This document shows, piece after piece, positions 1-13,039 of a stretch of 64,000 bases of DNA (position 1 is its first letter; the number at the start of each line of letters is the position of its first letter). The position numbers and the translations under genes are program-made. This stretch comes from Hybos culiciformis. Its lineage: Eukaryota; Arthropoda; Insecta; Diptera; Hybotidae. The stretch spans positions 8,680,001-8,744,000 of the forward strand of contig OZ023274.1 in assembly GCA_964007475.1 (NCBI GenBank). Reading direction: 5' to 3'. Under the pieces are notes generated by a model, which saw only the letters and a list, made by a program, of their open reading frames with translations, ran no database searches and had not been told where the DNA came from.

Positions 1-2675
1 GCAGCGTTGTACAATCCAAAACTCTCAATATGCATTTTGAATATTAATTAAAAATTTTTTTTTTTTTTGGTTATACATGTGATGAGATGCAGAATAAAAA
101 AATTCAAAATATTACCGAACTTGAAGGAAACATATTATGCATTTATGAGTGAAGAAAAAACTTTTAGTTTTAAATCATATTAATTTGCAGTACAACACGT
201 CAAAATGCTGAAAAAAAACAGTTACAGATAGTACAATCTTTAGATTTTTTTTGCCAGTCGATTATTAAGCTTCTACCATAAATATTTGCAATCGAAACTA
301 TAACTTCTGAAATGACAGTTGCCAACAAAAAAAAATTTAATAAAATATTTGAGACTGCTAAAATTATCAACGAGTTGAAGAAATATCGTCTAAAATAGAT
401 ACTTTTTTGTTAGATAGATATACTAATAGAATAGATATGATATTGGCAGTGCTTAAGCCTAATATTTCGATCTAGCATTTTCATTTTTGGTTTGAGTCGA
501 TCTTAATGAAGAAAAGTATGGCCCTGCCTGCTATATACAGTACATTGATAGTGAATGGATACATAATCTAATTATTGATTACGGTCATAGTGTTTTAAAA
601 TTTAGAAAGGACATAGAATTTTCAATTTATTTTTCCAGTTTCTAATATCATTGCATAGAAAACAATAGATTTTCAATCCATACATAATAATGTATAATAG
701 ACATATTTATGTGCAATTCATATATATTTACACATGTGTACAATATCTGTGTTAAAGTAAAATACAAGAATTTTAAAAACAACTATTTCTTGAAATCATT
801 ATTTATGAGGAACATAAAATTAGAATTTAATTTGAATTTAAATCGTCATTAGAGTACTTACAAGGAGACTACAGACTGAGATTTAAAATAAATGATGCTT
901 GAGAAATTTTTGCATATAAAAATGCATTTAAATATATAATATAATAATAATAATGTTGTTATTTATATACTTTTAAAAAAGGTCGCACAATAAAATATTT
1001 CTCCTCAAGAAGATAAAAAGAAACATTTTATTGTAATTATAAAATAAATAAATACATATTAATAAATTATAACTTAGTCATTGCAAATTAAAAAGACAAA
1101 AGAAAAACAATTATTTTTCAAAGATTTGTAATATACAGAGATATAGTGTATTGTTTTATTAAATTTTCATTAAAATTTTTCCTTTCTGAAGACCTCTTCT
1201 CATTTCAACTTCTTTTATTTTGAATAAATTTTAATTAAAACGACACATTTTCGGTTAACATTTTTGTTCTAGTTACTCGAAACTTGATTCAATTCCCATT
1301 TATAGTTGCTGAAAAACATAAAAACTATTCAGTTAAAGATTCAAATAAAAACCATACTTTCAAATTTCAATGCAGTCAATTATTTTTAGCTGTTTTCGAA
1401 TACATATATTAATTTCGAACTAATCTGGTATTTCTAAAGTCTAAAAAGTAATTTTTAATAAAATGGTACTTATGTTATAACAACAATATATTAATTCAAA
1501 TTTTTCCATTTTGTTTATGTAATATAGTATCACAATAAATATAGAAAACTTTTTATGGTTTTAAATAAAGTGGCCATAATGTCGAATATTTGAAGAACAG
1601 TGGAGTAGCATTTTTAAAGATCTGCACTATAAATACTAATACCCCCTATTTCGCCGTTTTATATGAAAATAAAAAGTCTGTAAAAGATTACTGGAAAATT
1701 GCAAAATATTAGAAAAAAAAAATATTTTTGGAAAATGTACGAAGTATAAAGTTCTATGATAAACGTTTAAACATTCAACGACAAGACTGATAAACAATTT
1801 ATAATTCAAAATTTCTTTCTTTTAAATGTTCGTTATTTTAATTTAAAAATAAAGAAAATGGTCACCGTAGTATAAAGTATTTATTATAACTTTGTTAAAA
1901 AATATAATGTAAAGTGGGTACTAAAACTATTTTAAGTCCTTGGATAATAATAAGCTTAAAAAGTTCATTGAAACTTTTTTGTGTGATATTTTTATGGTCA
2001 AGTTATTACTTTATTTTTAGACAATCATCCTGTAAAATAATTTTAAAGTCAGTAGCTCTATATTTTTCATTAATGTTACAACCTTTTAAATAGGTTAAGT
2101 ACCATTCTATAATGAAAGCTAGACTAAATTTCTACCTCACTATACAGTTGTTTATTGTTTATTATAAATTATAACTATATTATTACAAAAATAAAATATA
2201 CACAATTGTAAACTACAAAAGAGATTTTAAAGTTATTTGATTTATTGACAATGGTGTTGTAATATAAAAATAAAATCCTTTAGACTTCGAAATAACTTTT
2301 TTTTCATTTAATCACAACCATCCAAAAGGTAAAGCTAAATATTTGACATGTTGTGTATTTTAAAAAAAAAATTCTATATCCAAAACATAAAATACATATT
2401 ACTTTTTACAATGTCGTATTTAATTTGTTCTTTGTTAAGATTTTCATTAAAAAATAGTAATTAAAACATTTTTAACTTTTTTTATATAAAATAATTTAGT
2501 TTTATTTAAAAAATGGACAACATATAATTAAAATAGTTTGAAAGGTCAAAAAAAGTTTATATTTAATTTTAATATTTAGTTTAATTAGATATATGGCTAA
2601 CTTTGTACTTACAAATGTAGGTAAATCATTTAAGTACATATAGTTTGCAGACATATGTTTATCTGTCACTACAGT
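1..2675. other. AT-rich intergenic sequence, nothing recognised
   Basis: Mononucleotide runs and scattered AT-rich sequence with stops in all frames. No transposon ends, RNA gene or coding-like region was seen. Confidence 0.65.
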
Positions 2676-2875
2676 NNNNNNNNNNNNNNNNNNNNNNNNN
2701 NNNNNNNNNNNNNNNNNNNNNNNNNNNNNNNNNNNNNNNNNNNNNNNNNNNNNNNNNNNNNNNNNNNNNNNNNNNNNNNNNNNNNNNNNNNNNNNNNNNN
2801 NNNNNNNNNNNNNNNNNNNNNNNNNNNNNNNNNNNNNNNNNNNNNNNNNNNNNNNNNNNNNNNNNNNNNNNNNNN
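2676..2875. other. Assembly gap (200 N)
   Basis: A run of exactly 200 N between CACTACAGT and TCTATAAATTAAG. The round number suggests a gap of set rather than measured length. Open frames crossing it are meaningless. Confidence 0.99.
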
Positions 2876-5800
2876 TCTATAAATTAAGCAACTACATTCA
2901 TTAGTTTTCTAGCTTCAACTTATTTACAGGAACCTTAATCTAATGATAATATTTGATGATATATCAGTTATTAATTCAGATTTGATTATATTGAATCTTT
3001 TTGTCGAGTCAGTTTCAAACCAGTCAATTTAAAATAAAAATTGTCAAAAAATAAACTAAAAAACTTCTAGCTTTAATAAATTTATTTAAAAAGATTATTT
3101 TTGACTATATTTAAAAATTCTTTTGGTTTTTATAACACCACTGTTAGAAAACAGATAACAAATTATTTGGTAATTAAGTCATTAAAAGATAATAATAATA
3201 ATAATAAAGAAATAATAATAATAATAACAAAAATAATAATAATAATAATAATGGCACTACATAAACTATAATGTGAAAAGGACACTTCTTCTTATCAAAA
3301 ACCAGCAAAAACGAATAATTTTAAATATATATATAGAAACATCATAGTATATAGAAATCATCGCATGTACATATTTTTAACAAAAATGTAAAAAAGTTAA
3401 AGAAAATTATTTTTTTGCTTCTAATCTGATTTTAAATTAACAGAGGGAAATTGACCCTTAATGAGCTTAGTGAATTGGATAAGAAGTAAAAAAAAATATT
3501 ATTAAACATCATTATTAGCATAAAAAATTATTATTGTTGAAATTGCTTCGACATATATCTTACGCATGACGGTATTATGTACATTGAATATGTATGTTGA
3601 AAAGATATATAAATGTATATACCATTTGAATTTAAATCAACTTTACATATATAATATAATTTAATTAAATATTTGTGTGCTACTTATTGCACTCAGTTGC
3701 ATTTAATGGCAATATTACCACCATTTGATAGTACACAATTTAATCAGAACAGAAATATAATTTTATATATAAAAAAAAACTTTTAAATGTCCTTCAAAAA
3801 AATAGCTATTGAGAAATTATGAATAGTTTTGCAAAATTAAAAAACTTTATTTTTCTCTTTTTTTTCAAATAATTTTCAGATCTAGCGTAATATTCAAATG
3901 AAGCGAAATTATCTTAATGTCACGAATCACACATTTTATGAATTACTTAAATTTAATGTTTTAAATATTTTTTATAATATAATTATTATGTTAATAAATT
4001 AGAAAATATAAGTTTTTTTTTCTCCTATAACTTTCATTGCCATTTTAATAAAATTTATAATAATTATTCTTTGAAAAAAAAAAAAAAATTTAAAGCTATA
4101 TTAGAATTAGAGTTTATGTTGAAATTTAGTTTTGTAACATTTGGAGAAAACGAAATTTAAGCTAAATTGCATTATAATTAGTTCAATTTTAATTCATATT
4201 AAAATGGTCATAGATAAAATTATCAAAATTCGAACTTTTATAAAATATAATTTTTATATTCTTTTTAACTTATGAGTTCAGCAAAAATAAGTTAAATATT
4301 TTCTTGCTTTGATTCTTTTTTGAATCGTTTTTAGTTAAAAGCGCTAAATATTCATGTGTTTAAACAGATATTCCTGAGGCAGGATTTTCACACATACAGT
4401 CGCTATAAAGGGAATTTCAAACACTCAGCAACGACTGAATTTTTGCCTTGTGTCGTCGCACTGTGTTTTATCAAATATTTTATTCAAAGGATATAACATT
4501 CGTATATAATATTCGTGTATATAATATATAGTTTCAGTTTGTTTATATTTTAAAATTCCTAAATAATATTTGTCTTCAAAACTATAATTGGAAATATTAA
4601 ATTTTGATTGCATTTGAAAAATAATTTCCTATTTCTTTGACTCAATAGGTTGTGAGACGAATTGTTTGTTTTTTATTCGATTAATAATTTTTATTTCATC
4701 ATTTCTTATTTCTATACTGCAATAAATCACTATGAGGTACAGAAACCTGTTTAATGTACTTCTTTGTTTTATTTGACAATCTGACCCAGGCTACGTTAAG
4801 TTTAATTCCAGCATTATTGATTCTTATAGTAAAATTCTACTCCCTGAATCGATAATTTTTTTAATTTAATCCATCCCTGAATTTATATACTAGGATTTGC
4901 AAATCCCACTTATAATACAATAGGACAAATTTTATTTTAACACATTTTTACAAAAAAAAAAAAACTTTTTTTTTTCGAACTAGGATATACATAGATTGTA
5001 CGTGTACACATTAATGTATGGGTGTTCTTCTGGTTTTTTAAATATTATTTATAGAATGAATTTATTTTCGTCTCTTATTATTTTCTCTACCATAAATTTG
5101 TATTCTAAAAGCAATTCTTTTTATAAGCACCAGAATATTAATAGATTAGATATGATCAATAATCAAATTTTTGTATCTAACCTGAAATGTTTGAACTTTG
5201 ACCGACAAATTGATGAATAAGTTTTAAAATATATATAAGGAAAAAATATTATTTCGATTAAACATAATTTTTAACATAATAATATAACCATTATAAAAAT
5301 ATATACGTATAAACTTGAATTTATATAATTTTTTTTAAAAGATCTTCAAAATTTTTAATTCAATTTTGATTTAATGAAAATTTTTATCTTTTCAATAATT
5401 GGAAATGAGATTCAATTAATTTATTTTTTAATTTAAATTCTTTGAATTGTGAATAAGGTTTGATATTACTATCAGATTTTGTTAATATGTTATTGTAAGC
5501 CAATACAATAACATAAAGCTTATTCAATCTAATAGTAGTACAACTTACGTTTAAAGTTTTCGAACTATAATATGAAGTTCTACAGTCCTTTGAATATCTT
5601 TTATTGTATATTGGCAAGAAATTGACCATTGACTATGAACATAATACCAAGAAAAACGCTATGATCTGTGAAGAGACAGCAGATTTTAATAGAAATGAAA
5701 AAAAACTTCAGAATACTGGGCGGATGAGTTAAAAAAAAAAAATGTTTCAAGGAATTAATTTGTGTATTAAAACTTATTTGTAATTAATTTAAAAGTTTTT

Positions 5801-8088
5801 CTTAACTTTTATCTTGCTACAATATTTAATACAAAATTATAAGAACAACGTTATTCGGTATATTATATTTTTTATCATGATAAAAATATAGCTATATATA
5901 TAACTTTGAAAAGAATTACAGGAAAAGCATTAGAGATAAATATCATATACAAAGAAAAATTCAGAAAAAAAAAAAATTCATGATAGATGAATATTATCGC
6001 GCTAGTAGAATTTCGCTTCAATTTTTTTTTAAGTATTATTTATTGATTTTAACATTAAGTGCACTCGTCTACAATATTTGCAGCACAAAAAATAGGTCCT
6101 AAATAATATTAAAAAAAAAAAAATAAAGTTTGATAGCTTAAAAGCATCTTAAATATCCTTTTAACTTCATAAATTTTGCAAAATTTTATTACACAGAAAT
6201 ATCGGGGTTAAAAAAAATGATATATTAGCTAGAAGTATCTAATCATACAAGAATAATAATAATAAATTATTTTCAATATTGATTAATTTTTTATTGTATA
6301 GATGCAAAAATGTGAAAATATCGAATTGTCATAATATAGAAGGAAATAGGAAATACCACGGACCTAGGTATATAGGAAATATATTAAATATCACCTCTGT
6401 GCTGTTTAAAAGTAAGTAATTTTACATCTAATTCTTTAATGTTACAGAACTAAAATATGTATCTTTGTATTTATTCTAACAGAAGGAAATTTCGTTGCTT
6501 TTTCTTTTTAAATAAAATATATTTTCTAACAATTTTTGTTATATATAGAAATTTATATATTTGTATATAATATAGAAAATAGAATGATTTTACTTGGACA
6601 ATTTACTGAACTGTAAAATAAGACATTGGACAGCTAAAATAAATTTTTAATTTAACAACATTTATGGGCTTCCCTTGAAAATTCTTCCAAGCAATTTAAT
6701 TCAATATTCAATAAAAAATTTTCATTGACCTCAATTAAATTTTTTTTTTATTTTATTTTTTTTTAATTGTGCTTGCTCCCTTTTGACATTTTCTGCCTAT
6801 ATATATTGAAAATAAATTAATTAAAACTCTTTCCATGACAATTATATTTGATAGCAGAATTAAATAGAATCAATTTAATTGTTGACTGTGTTTATCCCTT
6901 TTTTTTGTTATTAAGATTTTAAGGACAAATAAAAAATAAAAAATAAAAATGAATTGAGTTTTTCAATCATTTGAAAATATTTGTTTTATAAAAAATATGT
7001 TTTAAAATGACTTTAATATCAATTGCGTAAGTTCCGTATATATTTTGCCCTGAACAATGGTATTATGAAATCTGTTTTTTCCTTGTCCTTGTAATAATTT
7101 TCGTTTTCTTCTAAAGTATATAAATATTATTATATTTAAAAACATACAATATAAACCTTTAATTATTTATTAAATGAATAATTATAGTAATTTTCTCATA
7201 GTTTGTAATGGACACAGTGTAATAATAATATAATCAAGTTTATAAAACAAAAAAAACTTTTTTTATTAATTTTTGTAAATTTTATTAAACCTAATTAAAT
7301 TTTCAATTCATTTAACTGAAGAATTTTTGTTTTAATAATTTGAAATTTATGTTTATTATAAATACATATATAATACACATAATTATAACATAATATATAA
7401 TATAAATAAAATATAAGACGCGAGGTACATAAAATTTTTTTATTTTTTTTGTAAAGCTGGATGGATGTATAAATTCTTATATACACATAGTCTTTAATTA
7501 TTAATTGCAAAAAATTATTCCACACTGTAAAGTCACAAGCGAAACAATCCTGGAGCTATTCATTAATTTTTATCTTTTTATTGGTAATAATTAACCAAAA
7601 AAGAGTTTTCATTCGTATTTTAATTCATTAAGAAAATTTCTTTTTACATACATATAAAAAAAAAAAAGTTTATAAATTCTGCTATTAGTTTGAAAGGTAA
7701 TCAAAAAATGTTAAAAGATTAATGTAAAAGTATTCCGAGTGCGTTAACCTTCATACAATAGTGTACACAGTATGAAATGGTCTAAAATTATTCACAACGT
7801 TCAGCTTGGTATACACAATTAAAAGAATATTAAAATTTCGAAGAGAATATATAAAATATTATTTAAATTATGTTTGAATAATATTGAAAAAATTTCTTTA
7901 GGAAGACAAAAGAAAATTTGATTAAAACCAAAGAAGAAGAATATTTATGTAAAAATTTTGGAATTTATATTTATAAAGAACACATAATGTTTACTAAATC
8001 TGATAATAATTATTTTAATATTTTATAGATATTGTTATATTATATTATAATAAATTTTTATGTGTAAGGTTGAACATTTAGATGTAAA
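2876..8088. other. AT-rich intergenic sequence with microsatellite
   Basis: Apart from the (AAT)n array at 3188-3252 there are only homopolymer runs and short random open frames of fewer than 85 codons with AT-driven residue content (Ile, Lys, Asn, Tyr, Phe). Confidence 0.65.
3188..3252. repeat. Interrupted (AAT)n microsatellite
   Basis: Three blocks of ATA/AAT trinucleotides separated by AAAGAA and ACAAAA. Confidence 0.93.
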
Positions 8089-8363
8089 AAAAATAAGTAA
8101 AAAACGAGTTTTCAAACAAAACTGAGGCCAAGCCGAATGAAAAAGTAGAAAATAAGTTTTTCTTCACACACAGAGGTGGACTCAGATTTTTTGATTGGGA
8201 CGTAAGTGATTTGATTCATGAAGAGAAAGAATATTCAAGAGAAATGCCTGAGTCTGAGAGAAAAATCTGAGTCCACCTCTGTGTGTGAAGAAAAACTTAT
8301 TTTCTAGTTTTACGTGCGGCTTGGCCTCAGTTGTGTTTGAAAACTCGTTTTTTACTTATTTTT
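8089..8363. repeat. Long hairpin / foldback element
   Basis: The left arm 8089-8191 and right arm 8261-8363 are reverse complements over 103 bases with only about six mismatches, mostly clustered at GAATGAAAAAGT versus GCACGTAAAACT. The loop is 69 bases. The arms contain AACGAGTTTTCAAAC, CTGAGGCCAAGCCG and CACACACAGAGGTGGACTCAG and are GC-richer than the flanks. No target-site duplication is evident. It could be a foldback or MITE-type transposon or a recent inverted duplication. If transcribed it would form a long near-perfect double-stranded RNA hairpin. Confidence 0.9.
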
Positions 8364-9300
8364 ATTTTCTGGCTTTTTCACGTTAACTAAGTTATTACAA
8401 ATTTTCCTCGATTTTTCATGAAAGTTTTCATGATTGTTGAAGATTTATCACTAATCATATCGATGAAAATTTTTCCGATGATTTTCCCGCTTTTCCGGGT
8501 TTTCCATGGAGTTTTCCACAAAACTAACTTTATGCAACTCATTTCGCTCTACAACTTTGTCTCAGGTTGCAAAATGCTCAAACGCTTCCTTGGTCGGAAA
8601 AACTCCGGAAAAGCTTTTTACAATTAATTTTTCATATTGAATACAAAAAAGGTACAAAATGTAATGAAATTTTTACCTATATGTACTATCACTATGTTTA
8701 ATACATTTAACACCGTATCAAAAGTTTTCTCTAGTATAATTCAATATTTGCAAAAACTCTCAATTAAGAAAGTTTTTCAAAGAAGAATAAATTTAAAAAA
8801 AAATAATTTTTTTTTAGAATGTTTATTAACTAGATCTTAATTAGGATGAAACTTGAAAAAAGAACATTCATAATTCAAAAAAAAAAAAAAGAATGCATTT
8901 TTAAGAATTTTAACAAGATTTAATTAACCTGTGTTGTATACAGTTTTTTTTTTTATCATATTTTTTTTAATATAATTATAAAATTGTCGTCCCATTAAGT
9001 TATTAACATAATTGGCGGCAACTCTGACAAAATAATAATAAAATATTATTCTCTTGATAGTTCACTAGTTGCATATTCTTGAACAACAATTAAGACAGTT
9101 TATATGGAAAATAGGTACAGGCGTAACTTCAGCAATGCAACTTGTTCAAAAATTACACAGAATACCAAAATTTGTATACACCCCTGAAATAAAAATTTTA
9201 ATAAAATTAATTTTTTTTGATTTGAAACCTGTTGAAATTTAAATTGATTCTAGTTCAATAAATCTTTAAATTTTACCAAAAGGAAAACACAAATTTAATA
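8364..9300. other. Sequence next to the hairpin with TTTTCC-rich inverted motifs
   Basis: At 8400-8620 the sequence is dominated by CTTTTCCGG/TTTTCC on one side and GGAAAAACTCCGGAAAAG on the other, giving a short imperfect inverted repeat (about 8487 with 8596-8615). It may be a decayed part of the same mobile element as the hairpin. A 69-codon open frame across it has no recognisable features and is probably fortuitous. The remainder is plain AT-rich spacer. Confidence 0.4.
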
Positions 9301-9302
9301 TA

Positions 9303-9842
9303 CAGGCATACCTCGTTTAGCGCTCATGATGCGTTCCTGAAAATTGCTGAAAATTGAGCGTTAACAGAAACAGCGTTAAAAGAGGTGCTATTTACAGTAA
9401 AATATGGGGATACGTTCTTAACTAATTTTTTTTTTGGTACTTTGAAGTCAAAAATAAAGAAAATGGTATTTTTTTTTTTTTAAATTTTTTTTTAATTCAT
9501 TTACCTATACTTTTTTTTAAATTAGAAACTAAATTAGAATTCAATGCATAGGTAGAACAAAACAATAAAACTATTTCTATCACTTTTTCGAATGAACAAT
9601 TAATACAAAATTTCACATTAGTATTTCCCGAATTAATGATAATTTTTGATATTTAGTATTCCCCGAATCATAATTATTTTTGAAATTTTGAAAAAAAGGG
9701 ATTCCAAGAATTATAAATATGAATTTAGAAAAATAAAACGCTTTAAAAAATATTTTAAAGTTAAAAAAAATGTTTTTTCAAAAAATCAAAAGAGCGCTAT
9801 AGCGAAACAGCGCTAAAAGAGGTAGCGTTAATCGAGGTATGC

Positions 9843-9845
<3 letters not shown>
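9303..9845. mobile_element. Tigger/pogo-like MITE (Tc1/mariner superfamily)
   Basis: A 543-bp element whose ends are inverted repeats: CAGGCATACCTCGTTTAGC on the left, and the reverse complement of the right end CAGGCATACCTCGATTAAC. It is flanked by TA on both sides. The terminal CAGGCATACCTCG matches, from memory, the ends of Tigger-type pogo elements. An inner motif (CAGCGTTAAAAGAGGT left, CAGCGCTAAAAGAGGT right) is repeated near both ends. There is no transposase reading frame, so it is non-autonomous. Confidence 0.85.

Positions 9846-9873
<28 letters not shown>
9846..9873. repeat. (TA)14 microsatellite at transposon edge
   Basis: Starts exactly at the TA target duplication of the preceding element, suggesting that the array expanded from, or was targeted within, a TA run. 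Confidence 0.93.
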
Positions 9874-9877
<4 letters not shown>

Positions 9878-12616
9878 GCTTGATTTTCATATTTATTGAG
9901 GAAATTCAATGAAAATATTATTGTTATTTTGAATATTATCCTAGAAAATGAAATTCAGAAAGCACAAAAAAAAAATAACACACACAAAATGACAACATGT
10001 ACCATGTACTGTAAAAAATTGAATAGACAAAAGTTCGATCAATTAAATGGATTTGCTTTATTCTTGGAATTTGCTTTTAAAGTGACTTTAATATAAACTG
10101 TGCAATTTTTGTGACAATTTAATTTTGTTGGTAGCTAAACAACAGCCTCGAAAAGCTCTTTGACAAGAATACTTTAAGCTCATCGTCAATTATAAGACAC
10201 TTCCAATCAAGAGAATATTAAAAGTATAACCGAAAAATTTTGAAGACTGTATTTTTCCGAGGGCTTACAAAACCTCGATAAAATCATCCCAAAACTTCAA
10301 AATATTTTTTTAAAGACAACAATGTTATAAAGCTTCAAACCAATTAAAAATCTTTTTAAAAAAGGAGCAATATTTTTCCTTTACTTTTTCATGAGAATAA
10401 AAACAAAAAAACATAGGAAAAACTCAACCTTATTATGATTAGAAAATGTTTTGGTTTTGTTTTTCGTATCAACCAAAAAAAAGAAAAAAAAAAAGAAGAA
10501 AGGAATCCTCAATAAATGAACAATAAAGAAAATATGTTAGTTTTTCATTTTATGATGATTGCTACATAAATATTTTATTTAGAAAAAACAGGTAATAATA
10601 GTGGTTTAATGCTTGAAAAAAGGTTAAAATTTTTTTTTTTTTATAAATTTTCTTTTAAAAAAATAAAAAAAAAGTAAAAAATAAAGGTAAAATCTATTAA
10701 AATAAAAGTTTACCAAGCTTTACAAAACTTTTATGAATAAATATTAAATCTTTTTAATCGTTACTTATTTTCAGATTTTGAATTTGTTTTTTTATACGAA
10801 AATTACAACTGTGTGAGAAATTTTATATTATACAAAAACTATATATAATATATTTATAGTACCATGTGAAATTTATTAGACTTATAATCCTGATTAAATT
10901 GGTCTAGTGTAATAATTTTGAAGTATATCCAGCTTTTAAACTTTATTATATAATATGTACTTATTTTATTTATTTATTTTACAAAAAATTGATATAATAA
11001 ATTATAATCAAATTTTACAGAAATATGTACTTATTTTCAACTTATTCTAATTGAAATTATGTTTTAATAATATCGTTATAATAAAATCCATATTAATAGG
11101 ATTAATGTGTGTTTATGCATACTTTTGACAAAATACTTAATATAAATTCAGTCTACTAACTTTATACCTATACTATAAATAAATATAAACTTACCTAGTT
11201 GTACACATCTTTTATTAACATCAAGAATTTATTATATAAATTTTTAACGTCAAAAATTCTTGAACTCAAAAAAAAAATACCAACAATATTAATTGTAGGT
11301 ACGAAAATCTAGCTTTTTTTTTCAACATATTATAGATAATGAAATATTGATAAACCTATAAATAATATTTGAAAAGAATTTTACCGATTTAAAAGAAAAA
11401 TTATTATATTTTATTTCATTTTCTTAAAAATATTTAAACTAAAAGTGGCCAAATGGCCATTATAAAGTACTTAGAATATTCTTTTAAACATATAGAAAAC
11501 AAAATACACAATTTAAATAAATTTCCTAAACGTTCTGCTCAATATTAAAGAATTATTTTGGAAATCGGTTTAATTTTTTCTAAGAATTTGGACATTGCAT
11601 ATATAGAAAGTTTTATTCGTGTGGGACTTTATTGATATTACGCCAACGTAAAACTATATAGTATATTTAAACCAAAGCTTGTCTACACTATGCGAACATT
11701 GTCCATTATTCACTATCACATAAATTACGAAATTTACTTTAATATGCACTCAAAATTCTTCGAATTATACTGAAACATGGAAAAATCATAAAACTATACC
11801 TTTGTTTAAAAAAAAAAAAATTTAAACCACAAAATTGAAATTCACTCCCACACCAAATTTATGTATAACAAACACTTTTAAGAAAAAACACTATAATTAT
11901 GTCATTTATGTTAACACGAAACGTTATTTTAGGATGCGTTACGTAAACATCGTGTATCCCTTTTCTTTCAATTTAATCTTTTAATATATTGTTGAACATG
12001 TATTTTTTTTTTAAAAAGAAAATCTCCAAACACCCCAAAACCATTAAGTTTAAATTTTATATAAAAAAAAAAAGGTCTGATACCATAAATCTTGTAATTT
12101 TTTCGTAATAATTTTCAATTCAAAAATTCAGCTGCCCTTTTTAAAAATAAATGGTAACATTATGGGAAATTATCTTATCTTTTCCTCTTATAAAGAAAAA
12201 AAAAAAAAATTAAATTGATATGTGTGGTTTTATTTTTCGAAAAAGAAAAATACTATATTGATTTAAAAAATAATATCAGCAGCATAAAATACCAGAGTTA
12301 TACGGTATTTACTATCAATATTTTGTACAAAAACAAGTTAATCCATAGCCTAGTCTTCTTTACAGAAACGATTTCTTATGGAATAAAATTTGAAAATATT
12401 CTTGCATTGAAGATTATTTAATAAATTTTAAATTAAAATACCTAACTACTACTATTATCATCCTTTCCTATAATAATTTTTTTTTAATTGGATAATTTAA
12501 TATTAAATTTATATTTAAACGTGAAAATAATAGTTCAAGGCATTTTGTATTAAGAACAATAATGTAGAATTTTATTTTTCGTTTTTGAAAAAATTGCGTA
12601 TTTTCCTTATAAGCGA
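9874..12616. other. AT-rich intergenic sequence, nothing recognised
   Basis: Homopolymers and short random open frames only. The patch 10140-10330 is slightly less AT-rich but shows neither inverted ends nor a sustained frame. Confidence 0.6.
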
Positions 12617-13039
12617 GTCACACTACAACTAAAAAGCCACTACTTATGGTGGCTTTTTGAAATGCGTTCACACTTGCATTTTTTTGTTTTTTTTGTTTTT
12701 TTTCTCTTTTTGTAATATCTTTTTCCTTTTCTTTCCGAAATATTTTTTACTTTTTTCTTTTTTTTTTCTCTTTTTGTAATATCTTTTTCCTTTTTTTTCC
12801 GAAATTTTTTTTGTTTTTTTATTCGTTTTTTTTAAAAAAATAGCCGCCAACTTCCTGAAAGTATGCAATTCTTAGTTTATTTTTTTCTCACAGAGCTCAT
12901 TTGTTATTTGATCCCTGATTTTCTAGTGGCTTTTTGAAAAGCCACTAGCTTTTTTTCTTTTTTTTGTATGGAAAAAGCCACTAAATAGCCACAACGATGA
13001 TAGCTTTTTCAAAAAGCCATTAAAAAGCCGAAGTGTGAC
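12617..13039. mobile_element. Palindrome-rich inverted-repeat element
   Basis: Bounded by GTCACACT (12617-12624) and its complement AGTGTGAC (13032-13039). The motif AAAAAGCCACT recurs in both orientations near the ends, forming hairpins: AAAAAGCCAC...GGTGGCTTTTT at 12631-12657 and TAGTGGCTTTTTGAAAAGCC at about 12924-12943. Between them lies a T-rich core with a roughly 64-bp tandem duplication (CTCTTTTTGTAATATC at about 12702 and 12766). No clear target duplication or transposase is seen. It is likely a foldback or hAT-like non-autonomous element. The Lys-rich open frame across the core is low-complexity artefact. Confidence 0.6.

Noticed and set aside
2645..2887. Open frames spanning the N run
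   Set aside because: They exist only because the 200 unknown bases contain no stop codons.
3188..3252. Trinucleotide array considered as a CRISPR-like repeat array
   Set aside because: It is a simple microsatellite with no spacers, and the window is eukaryotic.
12668..12868. 66-codon Lys-rich minus-strand frame
   Set aside because: Produced by the duplicated T-rich core of the palindromic element.
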